NCBI GenBank assembly: GCA_934725685.1
Contig: CAKVBX010000002.1
Location: forward strand, 1 to 64,000
Reading direction: 5' to 3'
Origin: an uncultured Bacilli bacterium
Lineage (GTDB): Bacteria; Bacillota_I; Bacilli_A; RFN20; CAG-288
DNA length: 64,000 bases
The notes beneath the pieces are model-generated. The model did not search any database and was not told the DNA's origin. It saw nothing but the letters and a program-made list of their open reading frames with translations. The translations under genes were made by a program, and so were the position numbers. How positions within the stretch are numbered: position 1 is the stretch's first letter; each line of letters begins with the position of its first letter. Shown one piece after another: positions 1 through 8,888 of the stretch.

Positions 1-30
1 TTTCTGTTCAGACTGCAGTCTGAACAGAAA
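1..30. repeat. Perfect 30-bp palindrome at window edge
   Basis: Two 15-base arms (TTTCTGTTCAGACTG and its exact reverse complement) meet without a loop. The ends are T-rich on the left and A-rich on the right, the opposite of a normal bidirectional terminator, and no T-run follows on the plus strand. It may be an operator, or the end of a larger repeat cut off by the window edge. Its function is not known. Confidence 0.5.
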
Positions 31-117
31 ACCCTCCACTCCATGAAAGTGTTGCACTTGCTATGTCAACTCATATGGAAAACGCTTCGGGGAACTGATT
101 TGTTTCCGGAGTTCCGG

Positions 118-152
118 AATCAATCAAAACGTGCAATCGAAGTTGATTGATT
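118..152. promoter_or_regulatory. Inverted repeat over the -35 region of the DeoR gene
   Basis: AATCAATCA (118-126) and TGATTGATT (144-152) are perfect 9-base arms separated by 17 bases. The right arm overlaps the predicted -35 box (TTGATT, 147-152) of the DeoR-type regulator gene. This placement suits an operator for autorepression. That role is inferred from position only. Confidence 0.45.
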
Positions 153-174
153 TGGCTCTGAAATCGTTTATAAT
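147..174 (+). promoter_or_regulatory. Promoter of the DeoR regulator gene
   Basis: TTGATT (147-152), a 16-base spacer and a consensus TATAAT (169-174). The ATG at 181 follows only six bases after the -10 box, so transcription should begin at or very near the start codon. A GGAGGT sits at 175-180 directly against the ATG, too close to work as a normal Shine-Dalgarno site. Confidence 0.6.
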
Positions 175-180
175 GGAGGT

Positions 181-939
181 ATGTATGATTTAGAGAGACA
201 GGACAAGATTCTTGAAATCCTGAAAGAGAAAAAATCGATTTCCGTCGACAAACTGACCAAGCTAATGTTTGTTTCACCTGCCACAATCCGCAGAGATCTG
301 ACACAGATGGAAAAACGCGGTCTTGTCCACCGCACGTTCGGCGGTGTCGTCTTACAGGAATCCCCGAATGAGGAATCCTCGATTCTTTTCCGTGAAAATA
401 CCAACATCAAAGAAAAGAGACACATGAGTGAACTCTGTTCCCAGCTTACGAAGGACAATTCTTCGGTATTCTTGGATTCTTCGAGTACGGTTAGTTTCCT
501 CGTTCCGTTTTTTCGCGATTATCACCGGCTTAATATTGTCACCAACGGTGTCAAAGTGGCGCTTCTGCTCTCTCAGGAAACGAGTTCTCAGATTCTCTTG
601 CTTCCTGGATATCTCAATTCGAGAAGTGCTTCGGTGGTCGGAAACATGGTCATCAACACCCTTTCGAGAATCCATTGCAATTATGCCATCATGTCATGTT
701 CCGGACTCAATCTCGAATATGGGGTCATGGAATCCACGGTCGATCAGGCTGAAATTAAGGTCAAGATGATGGAAAACAGTGATGTCACGATTCTTCTTTG
801 CGATTTGTCCAAGTTCGGAAAGAAAGAGCTCTTCTTGACCTTCCCACTTCCTAAAGTCGATTATCTCATCACCAGCGGAAAACCGCCGGAAGAATACATC
901 CGATATTGTGAGAAGAACAATATCACATTGATCTATTGA
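181..939 (+). CDS. DeoR-family transcriptional regulator
   Basis: 252 residues, the usual length of the family. Residues 1-57 form the DeoR winged helix-turn-helix: the ERQDKILEILKEKKSISVDKL segment, then FVSPATIRRDLTQMEKRGLVHRTFGG with the typical TIRRDL recognition helix. The rest matches the DeoR sensor domain, which binds phosphorylated sugars and is related to ribose-5-phosphate isomerase (LDSSSTVSFL, TNGVKVALLL and DLSKFGKKELF segments). Such proteins usually repress sugar catabolic operons and are released by a sugar phosphate. No sugar operon lies next to it here, so its target is unknown. A strong promoter lies only a few bases upstream, and an inverted repeat over it suggests autoregulation. 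The ATG at 181 fits the family N-terminus. Confidence 0.93.
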   Translation: MYDLERQDKILEILKEKKSISVDKLTKLMFVSPATIRRDLTQMEKRGLVHRTFGGVVLQESPNEESSILFRENTNIKEKRHMSELCSQLTKDNSSVFLDSSSTVSFLVPFFRDYHRLNIVTNGVKVALLLSQETSSQILLLPGYLNSRSASVVGNMVINTLSRIHCNYAIMSCSGLNLEYGVMESTVDQAEIKVKMMENSDVTILLCDLSKFGKKELFLTFPLPKVDYLITSGKPPEEYIRYCEKNNITLIY

Positions 940-961
940 CCGCTTGGAAAGGAGATTGAAA

Positions 962-1276
962 ATGCTTACTTCAGACCAAAGACAAAGACTTCATCTGCTG
1001 CGGACGATGAGTGGAAACACCTGCACAAGAAAAGAGGCCAAGGAAGCTTTGGAGGCGAATTTCTGGGATACTTCCATGGCATTGGAGTGGATGCATCTGA
1101 AAAAGGAAAATCCTGAGGCATCCTTGGAGGAATTCCAGAAGTCGTATGATGTTGCAAGGTCCAAGGCTGCTGTCTTACCTGCAGATCGTTATGATTTGGG
1201 AACTTCCACGAAAGCCGCTCCGAACCGTCAGCAGAGACGCGCTTCGATGAAAAAAGACAAGAAGAAAAAGAAATGA
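962..1276 (+). CDS. Small protein with UBA/TS-N-like N-terminal domain
   Basis: 104 residues from the ATG at 962; a TTG further upstream (944) would include the AAAGGAG ribosome site inside the gene, so 962 is preferred. The first 50 residues (LLRTMSGNTCTRKEAKEAL, then NFWDTSMALEWMHLKK) resemble the three-helix UBA/TS-N fold at the N-terminus of elongation factor Ts, where a similar helix contacts EF-Tu. The C-terminal 20 residues are strongly basic and end in a lysine run. It starts 22 bases after the DeoR gene and is probably co-transcribed with it. It ends in a terminator hairpin. The function is unknown; a nucleic-acid or ribosome-associated role is only a guess from the basic tail. Confidence 0.7.
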   Translation: MLTSDQRQRLHLLRTMSGNTCTRKEAKEALEANFWDTSMALEWMHLKKENPEASLEEFQKSYDVARSKAAVLPADRYDLGTSTKAAPNRQQRRASMKKDKKKKK

Positions 1277-1329
1277 AAAAGAGGTTGCCTTCCTCCGGTT
1301 CTGAAAGCCTAAGGAAAGCAACCTTTTTC
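1276..1329. terminator. Bidirectional terminator
   Basis: AGGTTGCCTT pairs with the AAGG..GCAACCT arm (a small AAA bulge), flanked by A and T runs. It lies between convergent genes and serves both the small UBA-like gene and the ABC-F gene. Confidence 0.8.
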
Positions 1330-1333
1330 AGTC

Positions 1334-2920
1334 TCAGATTTTATGCTGTTCTAAGAGATCTTCGAACTCATCATAAGTGAGATAGCGGTCGATGTAGGTG
1401 CCATCGGCTTTGAGATAGATGATTCGGTTGGCGATGGAGTTGAGAAGCTGTCTGTCGTGGGAGGTGAATAAGAGGACGCTCTTGGTCTCCTGCATGGCGC
1501 GGTTGAGCGACTCGATGGATTCGAGGTCGAGGTGGTTGGTCGGATCGTCGAGCATGATGAGATTGCCGGGGTTGAGCATGACTCTGGCAAAACGGAGTCT
1601 GACTTTTTCTCCGCCGGAGAGAACCTTGACCTGCTTGAGGGCCTCTTCTCCGGAGAAGAGCATCCGTCCCAGATATCCACGGATATAGGAATCGAGATTT
1701 TCCTTGGCATAGGGCCTCAGGTAGTTGACGAGGTTGGATTCGACATTATCGAGTTCACTGAAGGATGAGGGGATATATTGTTTGTGAATCGTGATACCAT
1801 AGCGGAAAGAGCCCTGATAGTCTTCGTCTCGTCCGTCGAGGATGTCAAAGAGTTTTGTGACGGCGAGGGAGTTGTCCGCAAGGAAAGCGACTTTGTCCGT
1901 GTTTCTCAGGGTGAAACTGAGATTTTTGAAGAAACCGTCCTTCGAGAGGTTTTCGACGAACAGTACGTCGTTTCCGAGTTGGAACTCTGAACGGAAATCG
2001 ATGAACGGATACTTTCTCGAAGAGGGTTTCATGTCGTCGAGAACAATCTTGTCGAGGGCTTTCTTACGGCTGGTCGCCTGTCTCGATTTACTCGCGTTGG
2101 CAGAGAACCGTGCAATGAAGTCCTTGAGTTCCTTGATTTTCTCCTCTTTCTTCTTGTTCTGATCCTTCATCTGTGCCTGGATCAGCTGACTGGAGGAATA
2201 CCAGAAGTCATAGTTTCCGACGAACTGATTGATTTCCTTGTAGTCGACATCGAGAATTCTCGTGCAGACACGATTGAGGAAGTAACGGTCGTGGGAGACA
2301 ATGAGGATGGTATTGGGGAAGTTGATCAGATATTCTTCCAACCAGTTGCAGGTGTGGGCATCTAAGTTGTTGGTCGGCTCATCGAGGATCAGGATGTCCG
2401 GATTACCGAAGAGCGCCTGGGCGAGAAGAACTTTGACTTTCATTCTCGCATCGAGGTCCTTCATGGGAAGATGATAGAACTCTTCTCCGATTCCGAGGGA
2501 CTGAAGCAGTTCTTCGGCATCGGTCTCCGCATTCCAACCATCCATCTCGGCAAACTCGTTTTCCAAGACAGCGGCCTTTTCTCCGTCCTCATCCGTGAAG
2601 TCTGCTTTCTGATATAAGGCATCCTTTTCGTCCATGACTTCAACAAGTCTTTTGTGACCTAAAAGAACCGTACGTAAGACTTCGACGTCATCGAAGGCGT
2701 TGTGGTCCTGACGGAGAATGGACATTCTTTCTTTCGGGTCGGTGGAGACGGAACCGCTCGTCGGTTCGAGTTCTCCGGAGATGATGCGGAGAAGTGTGGA
2801 TTTTCCGGCGCCGTTAGCACCGATGATGCCGTAGCATTCCCCGGGGGTGAAGGCGATGTTGACATCCTTGAAGAGGACTCTTCCTCCGAACTGCATCGAC
2901 AGATTGTTTACTTGCAACAT
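1334..2920 (-). CDS. ABC-F family ATPase (YbiT-like)
   Basis: 528 residues with two ATP-binding cassettes and no membrane segments, as in ABC-F proteins that act on ribosomes (translation factors or antibiotic protection). NBD1 has Walker A GANGAGKST and Walker B ILILDEPTNNLD, but its signature is degenerate (MKDLDARMKVKVLLAQAL). NBD2 has a clear LSGGEKVRLRFARVML signature but no Walker A lysine (KVAFLADNSLAVTKLFDIL), and the catalytic glutamate is aspartate (IMLDDPTNHLD). The missing NBD1 signature, the ETDAEELLQSLGIG stretch and the charged linker (about residues 245-300) fit the YbiT branch. One composite ATP site should be intact and the other dead. A housekeeping translation role is more likely than resistance, but this cannot be settled here. 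Confidence 0.88.
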   Translation of the reverse strand: MLQVNNLSMQFGGRVLFKDVNIAFTPGECYGIIGANGAGKSTLLRIISGELEPTSGSVSTDPKERMSILRQDHNAFDDVEVLRTVLLGHKRLVEVMDEKDALYQKADFTDEDGEKAAVLENEFAEMDGWNAETDAEELLQSLGIGEEFYHLPMKDLDARMKVKVLLAQALFGNPDILILDEPTNNLDAHTCNWLEEYLINFPNTILIVSHDRYFLNRVCTRILDVDYKEINQFVGNYDFWYSSSQLIQAQMKDQNKKKEEKIKELKDFIARFSANASKSRQATSRKKALDKIVLDDMKPSSRKYPFIDFRSEFQLGNDVLFVENLSKDGFFKNLSFTLRNTDKVAFLADNSLAVTKLFDILDGRDEDYQGSFRYGITIHKQYIPSSFSELDNVESNLVNYLRPYAKENLDSYIRGYLGRMLFSGEEALKQVKVLSGGEKVRLRFARVMLNPGNLIMLDDPTNHLDLESIESLNRAMQETKSVLLFTSHDRQLLNSIANRIIYLKADGTYIDRYLTYDEFEDLLEQHKI

Positions 2921-2976
2921 GATGTTGACCTCCTAAGAGAAAAGACTACTGAAGCCAGCAGTCTTTTCATCAAAAA

Positions 2977-4875
2977 CTATGCGACTCTTCTTGCTTTTAA
3001 CTGCACCATTGCGCCGTATTCTTCTGAATTACCTGTAGCGAAAATGATATTTGCATTTTCACCGGTGTAATAGAAGTCGGCAGCATTGGCGGAATACGTC
3101 CAGACTACCTGACCATGATTGAGGATAATGGTGGACATGGTGAGGGAAACCGGTCGGTCGGTATAACGGCCATCGGACAGGAATTCGTAGGTGAAGCTGT
3201 AGGCTTTTCCGACCTCAAAGGTATAGCCGGTATTCTCGGAGTTGATGGTGAGACTGCCTGTTCCGTCTTCATTATAGATGACAGTTGCAGCGTTCTCAAT
3301 CATTTTGTCTCCGTTAGCACTCGGAAGGTCTCCTACCCATGTTCCGACGACATTCTTCTTGACCTGCTCGGCAGTGAGTTTTTCCTGAACCTTGTAGGAA
3401 AGTTCGGTCTTAACTTCCGGATTGACTTTGCTTCTTACGACGACTTTTGCGTCTCCGATTCCGATGTTCTTCAGTGCGGGATCGCCGTCTTTGTCGGTGA
3501 CGATTTCCACAATGTTCGGAGTGAGGGAGACGACTTCGATTTCTTCGAGGGAATTCGAAGGGGTCTTATACGTGTAGAGAGTCTCCGTGTCTCCCTTGAA
3601 ATGATAGGCAGAATAGGTGTGGGCTTCAATCTTGGTGAGACGCGGGGAAACGACAGTGACTTCTAGGGTCTTGCCGATTCCGGATTCGGATTCGATGGTG
3701 AGGGTCGTCGTTCCTAAGCCGACGGATTTGACGACACCGGAAGCAGAGACGGAGATGACGCTCTGGTTGGTGGAAGCGGTGATGGAAAGGGCGGTATCGA
3801 GTGCTTTTTCCGGTTCCGGATTTGTGGTCACGGCCTCGACATACATGCCGATAGGGAAGGTGGTATTGGATTCTTCTGTCCTCTCTGTTCCGACACCATC
3901 CCAGGACTGAAGGATGGGGGTGTAGTCGGTGAGGAAGTAATCGAGCGGATCGACGGCAGGGAGGCTCTGATTCAGGCGTTCCTGATAATCGTACTCGGTT
4001 TTGTTTCCATAACCGATAGTCGTGATATCTTCCACTTCCTGAATGAGATCGGTCTCTTCCGTGAAGTTACCATTCTCGTTCTGTCGGTTCATGCCTTCCT
4101 TGAAGTTATAGCCATAATAACTGAGCTTACCATCTCTGTCGAAGGTGACATCGATGATGACGCTGTAGGTGTACTGATAGTCTCCGATTTTGTCAATCCA
4201 TCCCTGGGTGACATGATAGGAAGTCTCTCCGAATTCGTTGACTTTCGGTTCGATGTCATCGACACCCTGGATGATGTTTTTGGAGACGTTGTTCTTATAG
4301 AAACTATAAAGTGTATCGACGGCGCCGAGGTTTGTCTTCGCCTTGTAGGAGTCGCGGTTGGTGACAAGGACATCCTCTCTCGAGGCCTTGTCTCTTTCCT
4401 TGCCTTTACCATAGTCGAGAATGGAATAGAAATCGTTTCCGTCGATCTGGTTCAGAGAAAGGTAGGTATCTTCTTCGACATCCCGGTCATCCTTGTAATC
4501 ATACTCAGTGGTCTTTTTCTCCGTTCCGGAAACAAGGAGGGTATCATTGAGGAAGGAGGTTCCTTCTTCGTTGATTTCGACGTAGTTATAGGTATAGTAT
4601 CCTAATTCAAAACTTTTGTATTCCCGGTCGAAATCGGTTCCAAGTCCGGCTTCGAAATCTCTGGCTTCTTCATCAACGTATTGGAAAAGTTTGGTGATGG
4701 TTTTCGGAGCATTGAACGTGGAAGGGATTGTGCTGTCGGATTTGTTGTCGTCTCCTTTGTCCGTCGTGGTATCGGAAGGAGCCTCCGTCGGCTCCTTTCC
4801 GGTATCGGTGCTCTCACTCCCGCAGGAGATGAGGGCGAGGGAGAGAAGAGATAAGATGAGATTCTGTTTTTTCAT
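2977..4875 (-). CDS. Large lipoprotein with Ig-like (Big_2) domain
   Basis: 632 residues. The N-terminus MKKQNLILSLLSLALISCG is a lipoprotein signal peptide with lipobox LISC, so the mature protein should be lipid-anchored outside the membrane. A Ser/Thr/Asp-rich linker with TDTGKEPTEAP follows. The middle part is not recognised. Around residues 345-420 the pattern ITASTNQSVISVSASGVV..G.TTLTIES is a bacterial Ig-like group 2 repeat. The C-terminal 110 residues begin GTWVGDLPSANG and contain YNEDGTGSLTI, a beta-rich module also seen in the upstream gene. Its ATG overlaps the stop of the upstream lipoprotein gene by one base (TAATG), so the two are translationally coupled. The function is unknown; surface binding is plausible. 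Confidence 0.85.
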   Translation of the reverse strand: MKKQNLILSLLSLALISCGSESTDTGKEPTEAPSDTTTDKGDDNKSDSTIPSTFNAPKTITKLFQYVDEEARDFEAGLGTDFDREYKSFELGYYTYNYVEINEEGTSFLNDTLLVSGTEKKTTEYDYKDDRDVEEDTYLSLNQIDGNDFYSILDYGKGKERDKASREDVLVTNRDSYKAKTNLGAVDTLYSFYKNNVSKNIIQGVDDIEPKVNEFGETSYHVTQGWIDKIGDYQYTYSVIIDVTFDRDGKLSYYGYNFKEGMNRQNENGNFTEETDLIQEVEDITTIGYGNKTEYDYQERLNQSLPAVDPLDYFLTDYTPILQSWDGVGTERTEESNTTFPIGMYVEAVTTNPEPEKALDTALSITASTNQSVISVSASGVVKSVGLGTTTLTIESESGIGKTLEVTVVSPRLTKIEAHTYSAYHFKGDTETLYTYKTPSNSLEEIEVVSLTPNIVEIVTDKDGDPALKNIGIGDAKVVVRSKVNPEVKTELSYKVQEKLTAEQVKKNVVGTWVGDLPSANGDKMIENAATVIYNEDGTGSLTINSENTGYTFEVGKAYSFTYEFLSDGRYTDRPVSLTMSTIILNHGQVVWTYSANAADFYYTGENANIIFATGNSEEYGAMVQLKARRVA

Positions 4876-7001
4876 TATGCAGTAAACTCGCTGAGTTCCT
4901 TTCTGTCCTGAGCAGTGAAGGTGAGCTTGAACTCTGTCTTTTCGTCATTCCAATTGAAATTGGCGAAGGAGCCTTCGGCGGTATCTTCGGTGATGGCACT
5001 GAAGGAATAGAAACCTCTGCTTCCGTAATAGGAACCGGGAACATCGGTAATGGTGAATGTCAGTGTGCTTTCATCGAAAGTCCAGTGGAAGGTGGTTTCA
5101 TTCTCATAGTAGGAACCATAATAGCTGACATTGGCGGTCTTGAATTTTCCGCTTCCGTCCTCATTGAAGTTCACAACGCCCTTGTATTCAGAGGATTCTC
5201 CGTAGAAGGTCTTGGTGAAGGCGTTGTTCTTGAAGTTGGCGGCAGAAGGCTTGTTGATGACCTGGAAACTGATATCCTTGGTGATTGTGGCATCTTCGCT
5301 GGATGCGATATGGAGGTCGACCTGTCCGAGCTTGGTTCCCTTCAGTGTGCAGGAGCCGTTCTCCCCCTTGGTGATTTCGACATCGCCGGTGGAAGTGGAA
5401 AGCTTCGTGACATTGACATCCTGTAAGGCTTCTTCCGGCGTGATTCCTAAGATGACGGTGGTGTTTTCGTCAAGGTAGAGATTGGTCGGAACGACAGCAC
5501 GGATGGCGACAGCCTTCGGACGGATGGAGGTGACTTTCACCTTCTTTTCGACACCGAATCCGTTGTCGAAGCGAAGGGTGAATTCGCCCTCCTTGAGAAC
5601 TTTCTTCGTTTCGAGGTCGAGGAAGCCTTCTTCTTCGACACCGAGGAAGGTCGGTGTGATTAAAGCGGCATGATTGTCCTTTCCGAGGAAGGAGAAGGAG
5701 AGAACGGAACCGTTCTCGACGACCGGAGCAGCGATTTCCGTCTTGTTTTCGACTTCGTTGATTTCGTACTTGATTTCGACATCGTAATCATTCATGGCAT
5801 AGGACTTGATGTCGGTCTTTTCTTCGGTCTTTCTGAGCCCCCTTATAAGAGAAACTTCATAGGAGGCATCGAGTGTTCCCTTGGCACCTTCTAACGGAAG
5901 GAGTGTCTCTTCGTCGTAGAGTCCTTTCCCGTAGATGGTCTTGAGGATGGAACCCTGGGTGAGGAATCTGTCTCCGTCGAAAGTGAGACTGACATGGTAA
6001 TCTTCGGTCTCACTCCAATAGGTGAAGAGATAGAGATGGAAATCAAAGCTGATGCTTTTCTTGTCTTCGCTGACGGTTTTCGTCAGATCCTTCATGTGGT
6101 AATTTCCCTTGATTGCACTTCCTTCGGTCCAATCATCGACGCTGTAGGAACCATTGAAGAGCGTATCGAGGATGGATTTGGTGATGCCGTAAGAGGTATA
6201 TCCGGTTTTGGCGGCAGATTCCGTGATTTCGTCGGAGGAGGCAGAGGCATCGTCACTGACGATGTTCTTGAAGGAGTGGGTTCTCGTGATGGAAGGGCTG
6301 GAAGAGAGGGAAGAGGTCTCTTCGATGGTGTAGTAGATGTTGTTGGTTCTGCCGGATTCGCTCTGATAGAACGTTGAGGCCGTGTCGGTCTTGGAGGACT
6401 TTCTCTGACCTTTGGCGATGAGGACATCGTTTCTTCCGGCGACGATATCGTAATCGTAGTAGGAGACCATTCCGACAAGGTTATTGTTGGTGATGTGTCC
6501 GGACTGGAAGTAGGTTCCTTCGACCTTGGCGGACTTCTCAAGGTAATCCTTGAGGGTCGAAGCGGTGGACGGAATGTCAGTCAGATCGACGTCGCTGACC
6601 TGAAGCAGGGCATCATCTCCGAGGGATTCGCTCTGAATCGTGACCGTGACATCATGACTGGGCATGGTGAAGACATACTGTCCTTCTTTTTCCGTGAGGA
6701 AACCGCTATCGATATTGATGGCGGTGATTTCGTGAACGGACGACGTGTTTTCGACACGGAAGCTGATTTCACTGCCGGGCTTAGCCTTATTTTCGGTGAG
6801 GCTATCCGTGATGATGTTGATGTAGGATTCCTTGGCGAAATTGACCTGATAGGTAACTTCTTTCGGAGTGGTGTCCGGTGCGGTTTCCTGATCAGTTGCG
6901 GTTGGTTCTTTGCCGGTATCGGAAGTGTTGCCGCAGGCGACTGCGGTGAGACCGAAGAAGGCAAGAGAAGCGATGAGGGCGATTCTGTTGTGCTTTTTCA
7001 T
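4875..7001 (-). CDS. Large lipoprotein, paralogue of its downstream neighbour
   Basis: 708 residues. Signal peptide MKKHNRIALIASLAFFGLTAVACG has lipobox AVAC, followed by NTSDTGKEPTATDQETAPDTT, very like the linker of the next gene. Residues about 45-125 (TYQVNFAKES...GQYVFTMPSHDVTVTIQSE) look like a beta-grasp surface repeat of the InlB/Listeria-Bacteroides type. A region near 480-590 has Ig-like character and the C-terminus carries FNEDGSGKFKT, the same NEDG-G module as the neighbour. A TATTCCTCC complement upstream provides the ribosome site. It is first gene of a two-gene unit that may be controlled by the AAAGCGCTT palindrome about 110 bases upstream. Its ligand or function is not known. 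Confidence 0.85.
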   Translation of the reverse strand: MKKHNRIALIASLAFFGLTAVACGNTSDTGKEPTATDQETAPDTTPKEVTYQVNFAKESYINIITDSLTENKAKPGSEISFRVENTSSVHEITAINIDSGFLTEKEGQYVFTMPSHDVTVTIQSESLGDDALLQVSDVDLTDIPSTASTLKDYLEKSAKVEGTYFQSGHITNNNLVGMVSYYDYDIVAGRNDVLIAKGQRKSSKTDTASTFYQSESGRTNNIYYTIEETSSLSSSPSITRTHSFKNIVSDDASASSDEITESAAKTGYTSYGITKSILDTLFNGSYSVDDWTEGSAIKGNYHMKDLTKTVSEDKKSISFDFHLYLFTYWSETEDYHVSLTFDGDRFLTQGSILKTIYGKGLYDEETLLPLEGAKGTLDASYEVSLIRGLRKTEEKTDIKSYAMNDYDVEIKYEINEVENKTEIAAPVVENGSVLSFSFLGKDNHAALITPTFLGVEEEGFLDLETKKVLKEGEFTLRFDNGFGVEKKVKVTSIRPKAVAIRAVVPTNLYLDENTTVILGITPEEALQDVNVTKLSTSTGDVEITKGENGSCTLKGTKLGQVDLHIASSEDATITKDISFQVINKPSAANFKNNAFTKTFYGESSEYKGVVNFNEDGSGKFKTANVSYYGSYYENETTFHWTFDESTLTFTITDVPGSYYGSRGFYSFSAITEDTAEGSFANFNWNDEKTEFKLTFTAQDRKELSEFTA

Positions 7002-7108
7002 ATTTTATATTCCTCCATTGAAATAACTTTAAAAAAGAAAGCTTTTAATATATATCGGATAGAAGATGAAATAGCAACTGACATTTTTTTCTTTCCTTCT
7101 TTTTGTAT

Positions 7109-7124
7109 TGAGAAAGCGCTTCAG
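7109..7124. promoter_or_regulatory. cre-like palindrome upstream of lipoprotein operon
   Basis: TGAGAAAGCGCTTCAG contains the perfect palindrome AAGCGCTT. It lies about 110 bases upstream of the leftward lipoprotein operon and about 120 bases before the rightward dipeptidase gene. The core resembles the catabolite-responsive element bound by CcpA, but the outer bases fit less well than at the two other copies in the window. Confidence 0.4.
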
Positions 7125-7242
7125 TATTGTGAAAAACATCATAAGATGCGAACATGTCTTTCCCCTTCTTTCGATAACAATCAGAAAGATAGCTATTGAA
7201 AGGGAAAACGGATAAAATAAAGCAGATTAGGAGATTATCAAT

Positions 7243-8712
7243 ATGCCTTGTACAACGTTATTGGTCGGTAAGAAAGCCAGTTATAATGGTGCCACACTCA
7301 TCGGAAGAAACGACGATTCCCCTAGTGGTGTCTTTACGGAGAAGAAACTTGTCGTCAAGAAAGGAATGGAGATGCCGAAGGTCTATCGTTCCGTCATCTC
7401 TCATGTCCAGGTGGAACTTCCGGAACATGCCTATGATTTTTCCATGATGCCCAACGTCGATCCCAAGGAAGGAATTTGGGCGGCAGCTGGAGTTAACAGC
7501 AAGAACGTCGGCATGACGGCGACGGAGACCATCACGACGAATGCGAGAGTCCTCGGTGCAGATCCGCTCGTCAATCTCATTCCCAAAGAGGAAGACAGAG
7601 AAGAGATTCCCGGCGGAATCGGTGAAGAGGATCTAGTCTATCTTGTCCTTCCCTATATCTCCTCTGCCAGAGAAGGCGTCCTCCGCTTAGGATCCCTGCT
7701 TGAAAAGTATGGAACTTATGAATCCAATGGAATCGCCTTTAGCGATGAGAACGAAGTCTGGTGGCTGGAGAGTATCGGCGGACATCACTGGATTGCCAAA
7801 AGAGTTCCGGATGACGGCTATGTCATCATGCCGAACCAGTTCGGTCTCGATGAGTTTGATTTCAAGGATGCCTATTCTAAGAAGGAAGAGAATCTCTGCA
7901 GTGCAGACCTTCTTGATTTCGTCAAGGATAATCATCTCGCTCTCGATATGGACGAAGAGGATTTCAATCCCCGTCTCGCTTTCGGAAGCCACGATGATTC
8001 CGACCATGTCTACAACACGCCGAGAGCCTGGTTCATGGCACGATATTTCAATCCGAGAACATTCGTCTGGGATGGAGAGAATTCCGATTTTACTCCCGAG
8101 AGTGACGACATTCCTTGGTGTCTGATTCCGGAGAGAAAAATCACCGTGGAGGATGCCAAATATGTTCTCTCTTCCCATTATCAGGGGACTCCCTACGATC
8201 CCTATCGGAAATTCGGCGATGCCTCACTGAAAGGTGCCTACCGTCCAATCGGCATCAGCCGCACCTCCTTCCTCGCCATCCTTGAAATCCGCCCTTACGG
8301 AAAAGAGGAACTTCGTCCAATCGAATGGTTCTGTTTCGGAAGCAATGCCTTCAATGCCCTAGTCCCGTTCTTCCCGAGAACGGAGAAGGTTCCCACTTAT
8401 TACGGAAATACGACCATGACCGTCGACAGTAACAACTTCTACTGGGCGAGCCGCCTCATCGGCGCTTTGACCGACAGCCACTTCAATTCCTGTTCCATTT
8501 TCGTGGAGCGTTACCAGAACGCTGTCAGTGCGATGGCGCACAGAATGATTCATGAGATGGATGCTTCGACAGTCTCGGCCAAAGAGCTGATTGATTTCTA
8601 TAACCAGAAAATCGCAGACGAAGCCAAAAAAGAGACGGACAAAACCCTTGGAAAGATTCTTTACGAGGCGAGCTGCCTGATGAAGAACAGCTATTCCCGT
8701 TCCGACAACTGA
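7243..8712 (+). CDS. pepD: C69-family dipeptidase
   Basis: 489 residues, the usual size of family C69 (formerly U34) dipeptidases, cytoplasmic Ntn-hydrolases that cleave many dipeptides. The protein begins MPCTTLLVGKKASYNGATLIGRNDD: Cys3 would become the N-terminal nucleophile after processing, and GRNDD is the conserved substrate-pocket segment. Further family blocks are GVNSKNVGMTATETITTN, an acidic EREEIPGGIGEEDLVYL-type stretch, and DENEVWWLESIGGHHWIAKRVPDD. An AGGAG ribosome site lies 8 bases before the ATG. It is a single gene ending in its own terminator. Which dipeptides it prefers cannot be read from the sequence. Confidence 0.92.
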   Translation: MPCTTLLVGKKASYNGATLIGRNDDSPSGVFTEKKLVVKKGMEMPKVYRSVISHVQVELPEHAYDFSMMPNVDPKEGIWAAAGVNSKNVGMTATETITTNARVLGADPLVNLIPKEEDREEIPGGIGEEDLVYLVLPYISSAREGVLRLGSLLEKYGTYESNGIAFSDENEVWWLESIGGHHWIAKRVPDDGYVIMPNQFGLDEFDFKDAYSKKEENLCSADLLDFVKDNHLALDMDEEDFNPRLAFGSHDDSDHVYNTPRAWFMARYFNPRTFVWDGENSDFTPESDDIPWCLIPERKITVEDAKYVLSSHYQGTPYDPYRKFGDASLKGAYRPIGISRTSFLAILEIRPYGKEELRPIEWFCFGSNAFNALVPFFPRTEKVPTYYGNTTMTVDSNNFYWASRLIGALTDSHFNSCSIFVERYQNAVSAMAHRMIHEMDASTVSAKELIDFYNQKIADEAKKETDKTLGKILYEASCLMKNSYSRSDN

Positions 8713-8716
8713 ATTG

Positions 8717-8743
8717 AAAAGGCAGAGTCACTCTGCCTTTTCT
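8717..8743 (+). terminator. Terminator after the dipeptidase gene
   Basis: AAAAGGCAGA and TCTGCCTTTT form a 10-bp stem with a GTCAC loop, followed by T-rich sequence. Confidence 0.85.
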
Positions 8744-8829
8744 TATACAAGAACAATTGCTTTGTTTAAAAATGTTCTTTAATATGAACAAAAATCAGTG
8801 ATTTGTCGGGAAACCCCTTTCAGATATCG

Positions 8830-8854
8830 CCTACTATTTGATAAAATCAGTAGG
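8830..8854. promoter_or_regulatory. Inverted repeat around the -10 region of the CooC/dehydratase operon
   Basis: CCTACT (8830-8835) and AGTAGG (8849-8854) flank TTTGATAAAATC, which contains a -10-like GATAAAAT. The arms would fold or bind a dimeric regulator directly on the promoter, about 35 bases before the CooC-like start. This is a candidate operator; the regulator is unknown. Confidence 0.4.
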
Positions 8855-8888
8855 TAATCCGTAAATCTCGAAAGGATTTTCAAGCAAC

